Source: Bacteroidales bacterium (GTDB lineage Bacteria; Bacteroidota; Bacteroidia; Bacteroidales; UBA932). From it: a stretch of DNA of 64,000 nucleotides. The stretch lies in the NCBI GenBank assembly GCA_017546605.1, contig JAFYSH010000024.1, positions 1 to 64,000 on the forward strand. The letters run 5' to 3'. The translations under genes were made by a program, and so were the position numbers. This document shows, piece after piece, positions 37,470 through 44,888 of this stretch (within the stretch, counting starts at the first letter, position 1; every line of letters starts with the position of its first letter). The notes beneath the pieces were generated by a model. It was given only the letters and a program-made list of their open reading frames with translations, searched no databases and was not told where the DNA came from.

Positions 37470-37922
37470 ATGGAAAATTTACCTTTGTTTCTGGCATACA
37501 CAGGAATGGCTGTGATGCTTGCAGTAGCCGGTATCGGTAGTGCTATCGGTGTAACCGTCAGCGGTAACGCAACAATCTCTGCATTGAAAAAGAACCCCGA
37601 TATGTTCGGTAAAGCAATGATTCTTTGCGTACTTCCCTCAACTCAAGGTTTGTATGGTTTTGCTGGTTTCTTCTTGATGCTCAGCAGCCTTCAAGCAAAT
37701 GCTGCCATCACCTTGAACCAAGGATTGGCAATGTGTGTTTCTGGTTTGGCTTGCGGTATCGTAGGTTTTTACTCTTGCCTCCGCCAATCAGGTTTGGTTG
37801 CTAACGGTGTAAACGAAATGGGTAATGGTCAAGACGTATTTGCTAAAACTATGATTTTGGCTGTATTCCCTGAGTTGTACGCAATTTTGGCCTTCGCTGC
37901 AGCTTTCTTGGCGTTGCCGTAA
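37470..37922 (+). CDS. ntpK: V/A-type ATPase rotor subunit K (Na+-type signature)
   Basis: A 150-residue, four-helix proteolipid made of two fused hairpins. The ion-site residues of the Na+-translocating E. hirae NtpK all have counterparts: L55, T58 and Q59 in LPSTQGLYGF, Q106 in SCLRQSG and the essential E135 in FPELYAIL. Only the second hairpin carries the carboxylate, as usual for V-type K. Last gene of the operon; a terminator follows 18 bp downstream. Na+ specificity is inferred from these residues. Confidence 0.93.
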   Translation: MENLPLFLAYTGMAVMLAVAGIGSAIGVTVSGNATISALKKNPDMFGKAMILCVLPSTQGLYGFAGFFLMLSSLQANAAITLNQGLAMCVSGLACGIVGFYSCLRQSGLVANGVNEMGNGQDVFAKTMILAVFPELYAILAFAAAFLALP

Positions 37923-37940
37923 TCGAAACAGATTGAATGA

Positions 37941-37977
37941 AAAAAGGAGATGACCCAAGTGGTCATCCCCTTTTTTT
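37941..37977 (+). terminator. Terminator of the V/A-ATPase operon
   Basis: A 15-bp stem with one mismatch (37941-37955 with 37961-37975), loop CAAGT and a run of seven Ts. The A-run on the left arm also lets it serve the convergent FKBP gene that ends at 38004. Confidence 0.85.
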
Positions 37978-38003
37978 ATGCCTTGTAATTCGTAGAAGAA
38001 CGA

Positions 38004-38537
38004 TTAGTGGCAGCCTGAGCAACCTGAGCAGCATTCACCATCGCAATCGTGGTGAGCGCGTTCACCGTGCAAACCGTTTTTCAATTCAGCTTCAGTAGCT
38101 TCACGTACGGTTACAATTTCTCCTGTGAAGTGCAATTCTTTGCCAGCCATCGGATGGTTGAAGTCCATCAATACAGTTTCAGGACGGATTTCAGCCACTT
38201 TACCTTGTACCATACCGCCCATTGAGTTCATCATCGGAATGATGTTGCCAACTACCAACAAATCTTCGCGCAATACGCCATCGATTTCGAATACGTTCTT
38301 GGGCAATTCTACCAAGGCTTCCGGATTTACAGGACCGTAACCTTCTTCAGCGGTCAAGTGGAAATCAAAGGTATTTCCCACTTCCAAGCCCAAAATATTT
38401 TCTTCAAATTTCGGAAGCAAGTAGCCGGCTCCGAAAATGAAACCAAGGGGATTTTCTTTGGTAGTTTGGTCAGCAACTTGACCTTCTACGTGCAAGGTGT
38501 AGATCAATTCTACAACTTTGTTTTGTTCAATTTTCAT
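38004..38537 (-). CDS. slyD: SlyD-type FKBP peptidyl-prolyl isomerase
   Basis: A 177-residue FKBP with an inserted IF (chaperone) domain. The FKBP core opens with VVELIYTLHVEG; GFIFGAGYLLPKFEENILG and LTAEEGYGPVNPEAL follow, then the IF segment and a return strand (DFNHPMAGKELHFTGEIV). The C-terminal tail after residue 155 is rich in His and Cys (HHDCDGECCSGCSGCH), like the metal-binding tail of E. coli SlyD, which delivers nickel. No consensus promoter is visible in the 50 bp upstream. Confidence 0.9.
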   Translation of the reverse strand: MKIEQNKVVELIYTLHVEGQVADQTTKENPLGFIFGAGYLLPKFEENILGLEVGNTFDFHLTAEEGYGPVNPEALVELPKNVFEIDGVLREDLLVVGNIIPMMNSMGGMVQGKVAEIRPETVLMDFNHPMAGKELHFTGEIVTVREATEAELKNGLHGERAHHDCDGECCSGCSGCH

Positions 38538-38587
38538 TTCAATAATTGTTATGTGTTTTACAATTCAAACATCGTTCCCGAAAGCAG

Positions 38588-39895
38588 TTATTGCAATGAC
38601 ACACCTTCAAAGGCCAAAGATGGTATCCGCCAACGTGCTGCCTGACGGCTGTCTTTACCTACTGCGCAGATTCGGGACCACAAAGATAATAAGTTCCCGG
38701 AGATATTCATCTCCCGAATCGGATATTGCGGTTGTCCATTTTCAAAATAAATTCCTTCGATTCCAAAGGAAAAGTCACCCGTAGCTCCGTTGCTGTTTCC
38801 GCCATTGAAAGAGGTAATCAGCACCCCTCGATCCAGTTCTTGCATCATTTCGGCCGCTGTTTCCGGACCAAATGGCTGCAAAACGGGCACTGAAATGCCT
38901 TCGATCGTCGGCTGCATACCCAACTTGGTAGCAGTATAGGTATTCAAGAACCAAGTTCGGACCACGCCTTGATCAATGATCTGACGCGGCTTGGTGGCCA
39001 AACCTTCACTGTCAAAATAACGACTGCCCATGGCTCCGTATGTCAAGGGTTCATCCAAAAGCGTCAAATGCTGGGAGAAAAGCTGTTTGTCCAAGGAATC
39101 CATCAGGAAGGAATTCTGCTGGTATATCGATGCTCCGGACAAGGCAGCCAATACCGGCGAGAGCAAACGGGAGGATACAGTATTCTCTAAAATTACGGAG
39201 TAATTGCCACCGGGTAGCGGGCGGGGATCCAGCATCCGAACAGCCCGTTCCCACGCCTGGTTTCCACATCCTTCCGGTCGAAGTTGGTCAAAGAATTGGG
39301 CTGCCTCGTACCACCAGCCTTGCGGTTTTTCATCGTCTTTTCCACGAATCGAACATTCTGCGCTAAGGGTGTAGTAGGTCTGTGCCGACCGGCCTTCAAA
39401 GCCACAGGAGTCCAGGATGTAGCAAGACTCCTGGCTCTCTCCAAACTCCACTTCCGAAGCAATGAGGGTAGATTTAGGACGGGACAGGAGTTCCTGCGCT
39501 GCCGTGTACAGGAGTTGCTTCTTAGCCACTTCCGGTATGGCGTCGAAGTTGGGATCAGATTGTCCCAGATCCGGACAATCTCCTCGATACAACAAAGCCG
39601 GATCCGGCATCTTGTAGGCAGGATCGGGAGTCAACAAACGGACCGATTCTGCTGCCCGACGAACAAAAGCCTCCACATCCTCTCGCTCCAGGCGATTGGT
39701 GGAAAAACTGCCATACCGCCCATCTTGATACAATTGAATGGACAAAGAAGCTCCCGCTGCATATTGCAAGCGATCCGGCTTGCCTGAAAGCAACGACCAG
39801 GCCCGTTGAAGCCCTTCTGATTGGGTAATCCGAGCTCCATCCATTCCGCAGGAGAGGGCCGCCTCCAACGCGATGGTTGCTATGTTTGTTTTCAC
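38588..39895 (-). CDS. tldE: TldE/PmbA-family metalloprotease subunit
   Basis: A 435-residue TldE/PmbA homologue, the partner that lacks the HExxxH motif. With TldD it forms a heterodimeric protease that cleaves unstructured peptides (for example microcin B17 leader and CcdA in E. coli). I start at the GTG at 39895 (reading MKTNIATIALEAALSCGMDG), because its GTGA overlaps the tldD stop by 4 bp. The frame is open to 39982 but the extra residues run inside tldD. FSTNRLEREDVEAFVRRA and the C-terminal FSFGIEGIYFENG are family-typical. Confidence 0.9.
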   Translation of the reverse strand: MKTNIATIALEAALSCGMDGARITQSEGLQRAWSLLSGKPDRLQYAAGASLSIQLYQDGRYGSFSTNRLEREDVEAFVRRAAESVRLLTPDPAYKMPDPALLYRGDCPDLGQSDPNFDAIPEVAKKQLLYTAAQELLSRPKSTLIASEVEFGESQESCYILDSCGFEGRSAQTYYTLSAECSIRGKDDEKPQGWWYEAAQFFDQLRPEGCGNQAWERAVRMLDPRPLPGGNYSVILENTVSSRLLSPVLAALSGASIYQQNSFLMDSLDKQLFSQHLTLLDEPLTYGAMGSRYFDSEGLATKPRQIIDQGVVRTWFLNTYTATKLGMQPTIEGISVPVLQPFGPETAAEMMQELDRGVLITSFNGGNSNGATGDFSFGIEGIYFENGQPQYPIREMNISGNLLSLWSRICAVGKDSRQAARWRIPSLAFEGVSLQ

Positions 39896-41367
39896 GATAT
39901 TCCTCCTACATTTAATTGACGGATCAATACACTCGGCATCCCGCAGGAAACGGCACAATACTGTTCTTTGCCACAAGTCCAAGTTCCGTTGTCAATCTTC
40001 AAATTGTCAGCTACTGCCACCATATCAGCCAAAGCCCTGGGGCCATTTCCGATGATGTTGGTATCCTTGATGGGACGCGTCAAACGCCCATTTTCGATCA
40101 AGTAGCCGGTCTTTACATAAAACGTAAAATCTCCTACGCCAATTTGCACCTGACCATTGGAAAAATGATCCACGTAGATGCCTTTTTTGATATCCCGGAT
40201 CAAATCTTCTTCCGAAGCTGTGCCACTTTCCATGTAGGTAGCCCGCATCCGAGGAAGTGGCATATAGCGGAAGGATTCGCGGCGTCCATTTCCAGTGGGT
40301 GCTACGCCATAAGAGCGGGCACTGATCCGGTCATGCAGGTAGGATGTCAGGATACCATCTTCCACCATCACGGTTCGTTGGCCAGGGACACCTTCGTCGT
40401 CAAAATTCACAGATCCCCGATTCGCAAGTAGGGTTCCATCATCCACAATGGTAATCCCGGACGGACAAATTCGTTGTCCCATCTTGTCTGCAAAAATGGA
40501 GGTCCCTTTCCGATTGAAGTCAGCCTCAAAAGCATGTCCCATGGCCTCGTGCAACAGAATACCACTGCCGCCTGCTCCCATCACTACGGGCATGGCACCC
40601 CCTGCCGGCTGTTCGGCTTCCATCATCCGCGAACATCCGCGTACCACTTCGTCGCTCAACTCCAAGCAGAGTGCGTCGGTGAGAAATTCGGAGCCACAGC
40701 GGAAACTGCGGGATGCCGAAAAGTTCTCTACCCTGGTTCCGCTTTTCATAATGCAAGAAAGTGACAAAGAGGCCATCGGACGAACATCCGTATGCTGTAC
40801 CCCTTCTGAATTGAAGAAGAAGATTTTGGCATAGGAATGGGACAATCGGGCAATGACTTTGATGATGCGTTCATCCCGGCTTCGAACCGTTTCATCCAAG
40901 GCTTTCAAAAACTCTTTCTGCATCAGGACCGGATAAGCCTCCCAGTCTTGCAAAATCGGATAACGATTGCTGGCTGCTTCCAACAGCACCACTTCCTGTG
41001 CAATATAGTGGTTTCCAGGTTGATCCGCAATAGAGGCAGCCATACGGGCCGCTGAAGCAATGCTCTCCCGGTCGGTTTTCTCGGCATAAGCATAGCCCGT
41101 CATTTCTCCTGATAAAACACGCACACCAACACCATAGTCGATGTGGGAGCCCACCGAGCTGACTTCCCCATCCCGAAGCATCAGATCGTCCGAGGTGCTG
41201 TACTCAAAATAAAAATCAGCATAATCGCCGCCTTTTTCCAAGGCAATGGCTGTCAATTGTTTCAATTCATCTGGATCTACTCCAAAAAAGGAATAGGCCT
41301 CAGACAAAGAAAAAGAAGATGCCCGCCTGGCGGAAGCACCTTCTATCATCACTTTGTTTTCTTTCAT
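39892..41367 (-). CDS. tldD: TldD metalloprotease subunit
   Basis: A 491-residue TldD with the zinc motif HEAMGH at 273-278, in GSGILLHEAMGHAFEADF, and the conserved CGKEQYCAVSCGMPSVLI near the C-terminus that supplies the late Cys region. It is the active half of the TldD/E peptidase. Its stop overlaps the GTG of tldE. It follows the 51-residue ORF by 28 bp, so the kinase-small ORF-tldD-tldE run may be one transcript. Confidence 0.94.
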   Translation of the reverse strand: MKENKVMIEGASARRASSFSLSEAYSFFGVDPDELKQLTAIALEKGGDYADFYFEYSTSDDLMLRDGEVSSVGSHIDYGVGVRVLSGEMTGYAYAEKTDRESIASAARMAASIADQPGNHYIAQEVVLLEAASNRYPILQDWEAYPVLMQKEFLKALDETVRSRDERIIKVIARLSHSYAKIFFFNSEGVQHTDVRPMASLSLSCIMKSGTRVENFSASRSFRCGSEFLTDALCLELSDEVVRGCSRMMEAEQPAGGAMPVVMGAGGSGILLHEAMGHAFEADFNRKGTSIFADKMGQRICPSGITIVDDGTLLANRGSVNFDDEGVPGQRTVMVEDGILTSYLHDRISARSYGVAPTGNGRRESFRYMPLPRMRATYMESGTASEEDLIRDIKKGIYVDHFSNGQVQIGVGDFTFYVKTGYLIENGRLTRPIKDTNIIGNGPRALADMVAVADNLKIDNGTWTCGKEQYCAVSCGMPSVLIRQLNVGGIS

Positions 41368-41395
41368 TTTGTTTGTGTAGCAGAGTAAACAAAAA

Positions 41396-41551
41396 TCAGA
41401 TTTCAGTCGCTTTAACTTTCACAACTTGTCCTTTTTCCGAAAAGGCCAGCTCTGAATCATCTTTTTTCTTCTCCTGAACGAGTTTTTGAAACGCAACATT
41501 CAACCCATTCAGGATGTTGTCTCTTATTTCACGTGTTTCTAATTCGCTCAT
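41396..41551 (-). CDS. 51-residue ORF overlapping the zeta-like kinase gene
   Basis: The minus strand from an ATG at 41551 encodes MSELETREIRDNILNGLNVA, a charged middle (VQEKKKDDSELAFSEKGQ), and a short basic end VVKVKATEI with a TGA at 41396. The first 23 bp overlap the end of the kinase gene in another frame. The N-terminal half should be an amphipathic helix; the end (GQVVKVKATEI) looks like a short beta strand. I recall similar small ORFs beside COG4185-type kinases in other Bacteroidota but cannot verify this. Position fits an antitoxin or a regulatory peptide. Function is unknown. Confidence 0.65.
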   Translation of the reverse strand: MSELETREIRDNILNGLNVAFQKLVQEKKKDDSELAFSEKGQVVKVKATEI

Positions 41552-42113
41552 AACAGTTGAATAATTGGTTAAATAAGGTTTTGTTGTGTACTTTCGTTGT
41601 AATCTCTTTGCCGCCTTCGATAATCACCTCCGGTGAGTTTGAATTGTCAATCAGCATCCAATATTCACAAACCGGCAAGTACAATTCAAACAAATGGCGT
41701 ATTCCTAAATTGTAACGGCGCCGGATGGTTTTCTCATTGACGTTGTGTCCTCCTGACTTCACCCGCAACCGGACCCGTTCAATGGCCAATTCCGGAACAT
41801 TTAGCCAAAAAAACAACAGTGTTACAACATAGCCCCGCCTTTGTGCCTCCCGAACAATGTTCAGGTGCGTACGGGTCGCCAACGTGGTTTCCATTGCAAA
41901 ATCCCTACCAGCTGCCAGCAAATCCGCTACCCGTTCCAGCATAATGCGCCCGGCCTGGATAGCTGCACTCTCGGGAGAAAATGGCGAGATTCCCTTGGCG
42001 ATCTCGTCTGCATTTACAAACTCCGTACAACTCAACATTTCCGGTAAAATTGTATACGAAGCCGTTGTTTTGCCAGCTCCATTACAACCTGAAATGATGA
42101 ATAGCTTCGGCAT
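41529..42113 (-). CDS. Zeta-toxin-like P-loop kinase (COG4185-type)
   Basis: A 194-residue P-loop protein. Walker A is GCNGAGKT (9-16), then FVNADEIAKGISPFSPESAA and FAMETTLATR, which are typical of the 'predicted ABC-type ATPase'/zeta-like group. LLFFWLNVPELAIERV, RVKSGGHNVNEKTIRRRY (an Arg-rich lid) and a conserved LIDNSNSPEV end follow. Zeta toxins phosphorylate UDP-GlcNAc, but this chromosomal subgroup has no established substrate. It has its own promoter (42134-42164) and overlaps a 51-residue ORF by 23 bp. Confidence 0.85.
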   Translation of the reverse strand: MPKLFIISGCNGAGKTTASYTILPEMLSCTEFVNADEIAKGISPFSPESAAIQAGRIMLERVADLLAAGRDFAMETTLATRTHLNIVREAQRRGYVVTLLFFWLNVPELAIERVRLRVKSGGHNVNEKTIRRRYNLGIRHLFELYLPVCEYWMLIDNSNSPEVIIEGGKEITTKVHNKTLFNQLFNCYERIRNT

Positions 42114-42133
42114 GTTTCAAACTACAACTGCAA

Positions 42134-42164
42134 CAAAGATACTCTTATTTTTTTACAATTGCAA
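42134..42164 (-). promoter_or_regulatory. Promoter of the zeta-like kinase gene
   Basis: On the minus strand TTG (42164-42162), a 20-bp spacer and TATCTTTG (42141-42134) match the Bacteroidota consensus. The ATG at 42113 follows 20 bp later. Confidence 0.6.
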
Positions 42165-42172
42165 GGTTTGTT

Positions 42173-43765
42173 TTAGTTATTTTTCAACAATCCAGCGGCT
42201 TCCGCAATGGATTGTGCTACCCGAATTCCATCCAGGGCCGAGGAGACAATTCCGCCTGCATAACCCGCTCCTTCCCCACAAGGATAGACGCCCGGACAAG
42301 ACAGTGATTCCAGCGTTTCAGGATCGCGTGGAATACGAACGGGCGAGGATGTCCGGGATTCAACCGCCAACAACAAGGCTTCGGATGTGTAGTAACCGCG
42401 AATCTTCCTGTCAAATTCCGGAAATGCCTTGCGCAAGCGATCGGCAACAAAAGACGGAAGTAATTCGTGCAAAGGTTGCGACGAAGTGCCGGGGTGATAC
42501 GAGGACTTGGGCAAATCCACCGATACCTTCCGACGTACAAAATCCGTCATCCGTTGAGCCGGTGCTCGCATCGATCCTGTCACATTGTACATGGCCCGTT
42601 CCACATCTTGTTGGAAACGAAGCGAGGCCAAAGCCCCATATTTTTGATAATCCGAAAGATCTTCAGGCTCCACAGCGACGACGATACCTGCATTGGCCCA
42701 CTTGGAAGAGCGATTGGAGTTGGACATTCCATTCAAAACTTGTTCCCCCGGAGCCGTTGCCGAAGGAATGAGCAGTCCACCGGGACACATGCAGAATGAA
42801 AAGACACCCCTTCCCTCCACCTGCGTAACCAGGGCATATTCTGCGGGAGGCAGATAAGGACGATACATCCCATGGTAACGAGCATTGTTGATCAAGGCTT
42901 GAGGATGTTCTGCCCGAACGCCGAGTGCAAATCCCTTGGCTTCCAACGACCAGCCCTGTTGATCAAAAAACTCGTAAATTTCTTTGCCGGAATGCCCCGT
43001 AGCCAAAACCACATAGCGGGCTTCAAAATCTTCGGTTCCGGCGGCCCCTCCCGCTTCCAACGGGTCCACACAAGCAGCCGTCACCACCCAACCGGTATCG
43101 GTTTTCCGCAAACGTTCCACACGACGGTTGAAATGATACGCTCCACCATGTGCTTCAATACAAAGACGGATGTTCTCGATGATGGCTGACAATTTATCAC
43201 TACCTACGTGAGGATGGGCTTCCAGCAAAATCTTTTCATCGGCCCCAAAAAGCACGAGCTGCTCCAGCACCTCGTAGATATCACCTCGCTTGGATGAACG
43301 GGTGTAAAGTTTCCCATCTGAAAAGGTACCCGCACCGCCTTCTCCAAAACAGTAGTTGGAATCCGGATTGACCAAACCTTCACGAGAAAGTTTGGCCATG
43401 TCGTATTTCCGGGCATGTACATCCTTTCCCCGTTCAATCAAAATCGGGCGGAAACCCTGTTGCAACAATTTCAAAGCACAAAAAAGGCCCGCCGGACCAG
43501 CCCCGATGACCAACACAGGCTCAGCCGCCTGTACTTGTTGGTAAACGAACTGACGACGAGGTTGAGGGCCCTGCTCGCCAACCTCATAACCCATTAAGCG
43601 ATAGCGGTACTGGATTTCTTTTCCCCGGGCATCCAAAGAACGTTTCAATGGAACAACGGTGGCAACACGGGCCACAGGCAACCCCATAGCACGGGCCGCC
43701 ACGCTGCGTAATTCTTCCATTGTAGGCTCGTGAGCCGCAGAGAATGAAGCTTCAAATTCCTTCAT
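42173..43765 (-). CDS. NAD(P)/FAD-dependent oxidoreductase (COG2509)
   Basis: A 530-residue flavoprotein. After an N-terminal domain of about 80 residues it has the FAD Rossmann motif GAGPAG (88-93) in VLVIGAGPAGLFCALKL, the ERGKDVHARKYDMA segment, and FGEGGAGTFSDGKLYTRS. A second dinucleotide region (VVLATGHSGKEIYEFF) and the C-terminal closing motif CGEGAGYAGGIVSSALDG follow. The family is an 'uncharacterised FAD-dependent dehydrogenase' with no established substrate. It starts 12 bp after tsaD, so they share a transcript. Confidence 0.87.
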   Translation of the reverse strand: MKEFEASFSAAHEPTMEELRSVAARAMGLPVARVATVVPLKRSLDARGKEIQYRYRLMGYEVGEQGPQPRRQFVYQQVQAAEPVLVIGAGPAGLFCALKLLQQGFRPILIERGKDVHARKYDMAKLSREGLVNPDSNYCFGEGGAGTFSDGKLYTRSSKRGDIYEVLEQLVLFGADEKILLEAHPHVGSDKLSAIIENIRLCIEAHGGAYHFNRRVERLRKTDTGWVVTAACVDPLEAGGAAGTEDFEARYVVLATGHSGKEIYEFFDQQGWSLEAKGFALGVRAEHPQALINNARYHGMYRPYLPPAEYALVTQVEGRGVFSFCMCPGGLLIPSATAPGEQVLNGMSNSNRSSKWANAGIVVAVEPEDLSDYQKYGALASLRFQQDVERAMYNVTGSMRAPAQRMTDFVRRKVSVDLPKSSYHPGTSSQPLHELLPSFVADRLRKAFPEFDRKIRGYYTSEALLLAVESRTSSPVRIPRDPETLESLSCPGVYPCGEGAGYAGGIVSSALDGIRVAQSIAEAAGLLKNN

Positions 43766-43777
43766 AGATCAAGGGTA

Positions 43778-44803
43778 TTAATGGTAATCCAAAGCACGGG
43801 AGATCGGTGCCAGGTCTAACTCAGCACGGGCTCCTGCGCGGAATTTATACAGACCGGTAATGGCAATCATGGCCGCATTGTCGGTCGTAAATTTGAATTC
43901 AGGTATATGAGTACGCCATCCTCGCTTTTGTCCCTCTTCCACAATCCGATTCCGCAAACCGGAATTGGCAGAAACTCCCCCAGCGATGGCCACTTCCCGA
44001 ATACCGGTTAATTTGACTGCCTTCAGAAGCTTGTCCATCAAGATGTCAATCAAAGTCCGCTGGTAGGAGGCACAGATATCGGCCTGGTTTTTCTGGATAA
44101 AATCCGGATCCAGAGCAACTTGATCCCGCAAGAAATACAACAAGGAGGTTTTGATGCCACTAAAGCTGTAATTCAAGTCGGCAATCCGTGGTTTGGCAAA
44201 GGTAAAGCGTTTGGAATCCCCTTCCTTGGCCAGGCGGTCGATCACAGGACCTCCGGGATAACCAAGTCCCATAATCTTGGCACACTTGTCAAAAGCCTCA
44301 CCCACAGCATCATCGATGGTATGTCCGATAACTTCGTACGTCAAGTAGTCATCCACTCGGACAATCTGCGAGTGTCCTCCGGAAACCAACAGGGCTAAGA
44401 ACGGAAAATGTGGCGGTTCTTTTTCCAGACCCGGCTGCTGTATAAAATGTGATAGGATATGACCTTGCAAATGATTCACTTCCACCATCGGCTTGCCCGT
44501 GGCTACCGACAAACCTTTTGTAAACGAGGTTCCAACCAGCAGGGAACCCAACAAGCCAGGACCTCGGGTAAAGGCGATGGCATCAATCTCATCCATCGTC
44601 ACGCCCGCTTGAACCAACGCCTGATGGACCACCGGTACGATGTTTTGCTGATGAGCCCGGGAAGCTAACTCCGGAATAACGCCCCCATACTGCCGATGCA
44701 CCTCTTGAGAGGCCATTACATTGGACAGCAAATATTCGTCCCGCAAAACTGCAGCAGAGGTGTCATCACAAGAGGATTCAATCCCTAAAATCAGATGTGA
44801 CAT
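43778..44803 (-). CDS. tsaD: tRNA N6-threonylcarbamoyladenosine synthase subunit TsaD
   Basis: A 341-residue Kae1/TsaD ASKHA-fold enzyme. With TsaB and TsaE it transfers the threonylcarbamoyl group to A37 of ANN-decoding tRNAs. The N-terminus LGIESSCDDTSAAVL, the metal-binding HLQGH (H111, H115), LLVSGGHSQIV, GEAFDKCAKIMGLGYPGG and GGVSANSGLR are intact. I start at the ATG at 44803; the ORF extends three codons further to a TTG. Confidence 0.96.
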   Translation of the reverse strand: MSHLILGIESSCDDTSAAVLRDEYLLSNVMASQEVHRQYGGVIPELASRAHQQNIVPVVHQALVQAGVTMDEIDAIAFTRGPGLLGSLLVGTSFTKGLSVATGKPMVEVNHLQGHILSHFIQQPGLEKEPPHFPFLALLVSGGHSQIVRVDDYLTYEVIGHTIDDAVGEAFDKCAKIMGLGYPGGPVIDRLAKEGDSKRFTFAKPRIADLNYSFSGIKTSLLYFLRDQVALDPDFIQKNQADICASYQRTLIDILMDKLLKAVKLTGIREVAIAGGVSANSGLRNRIVEEGQKRGWRTHIPEFKFTTDNAAMIAITGLYKFRAGARAELDLAPISRALDYH

Positions 44804-44822
44804 AATCTTCAAATATTTTGTG

Positions 44823-44830
44823 CAAATCTA
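44823..44830 (-). promoter_or_regulatory. -7 box for tsaD
   Basis: TAGATTTG on the minus strand, 19 bp upstream of the ATG at 44803. The first copy of the 15-bp direct repeat (44827-44841) overlaps it. Confidence 0.45.
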
Positions 44831-44863
44831 CTCATAAAATAGGAAAACTCTACTCATAAAATA
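44827..44863. repeat. 15-bp direct repeat in the tsaD/TamB divergent region
   Basis: TCTACTCATAAAATA occurs at 44827-44841 and again at 44849-44863, a 22-bp period (about two helical turns). A looser third copy (CTCATTAAAA) starts at 44873. The copies overlap or adjoin the -7 boxes of both divergent genes, so they could be binding sites for a regulator; this is inference. Confidence 0.6.
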
Positions 44864-44864
44864 T

Positions 44865-44872
44865 TAACTTTG
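44865..44872 (+). promoter_or_regulatory. -7 box for the TamB-like gene
   Basis: TAACTTTG fits TAnnTTTG, 16 bp upstream of the proposed ATT start at 44889 and 58 bp upstream of the first GTG at 44931. Confidence 0.45.
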
Positions 44873-44888
44873 CTCATTAAAAGCCAAT

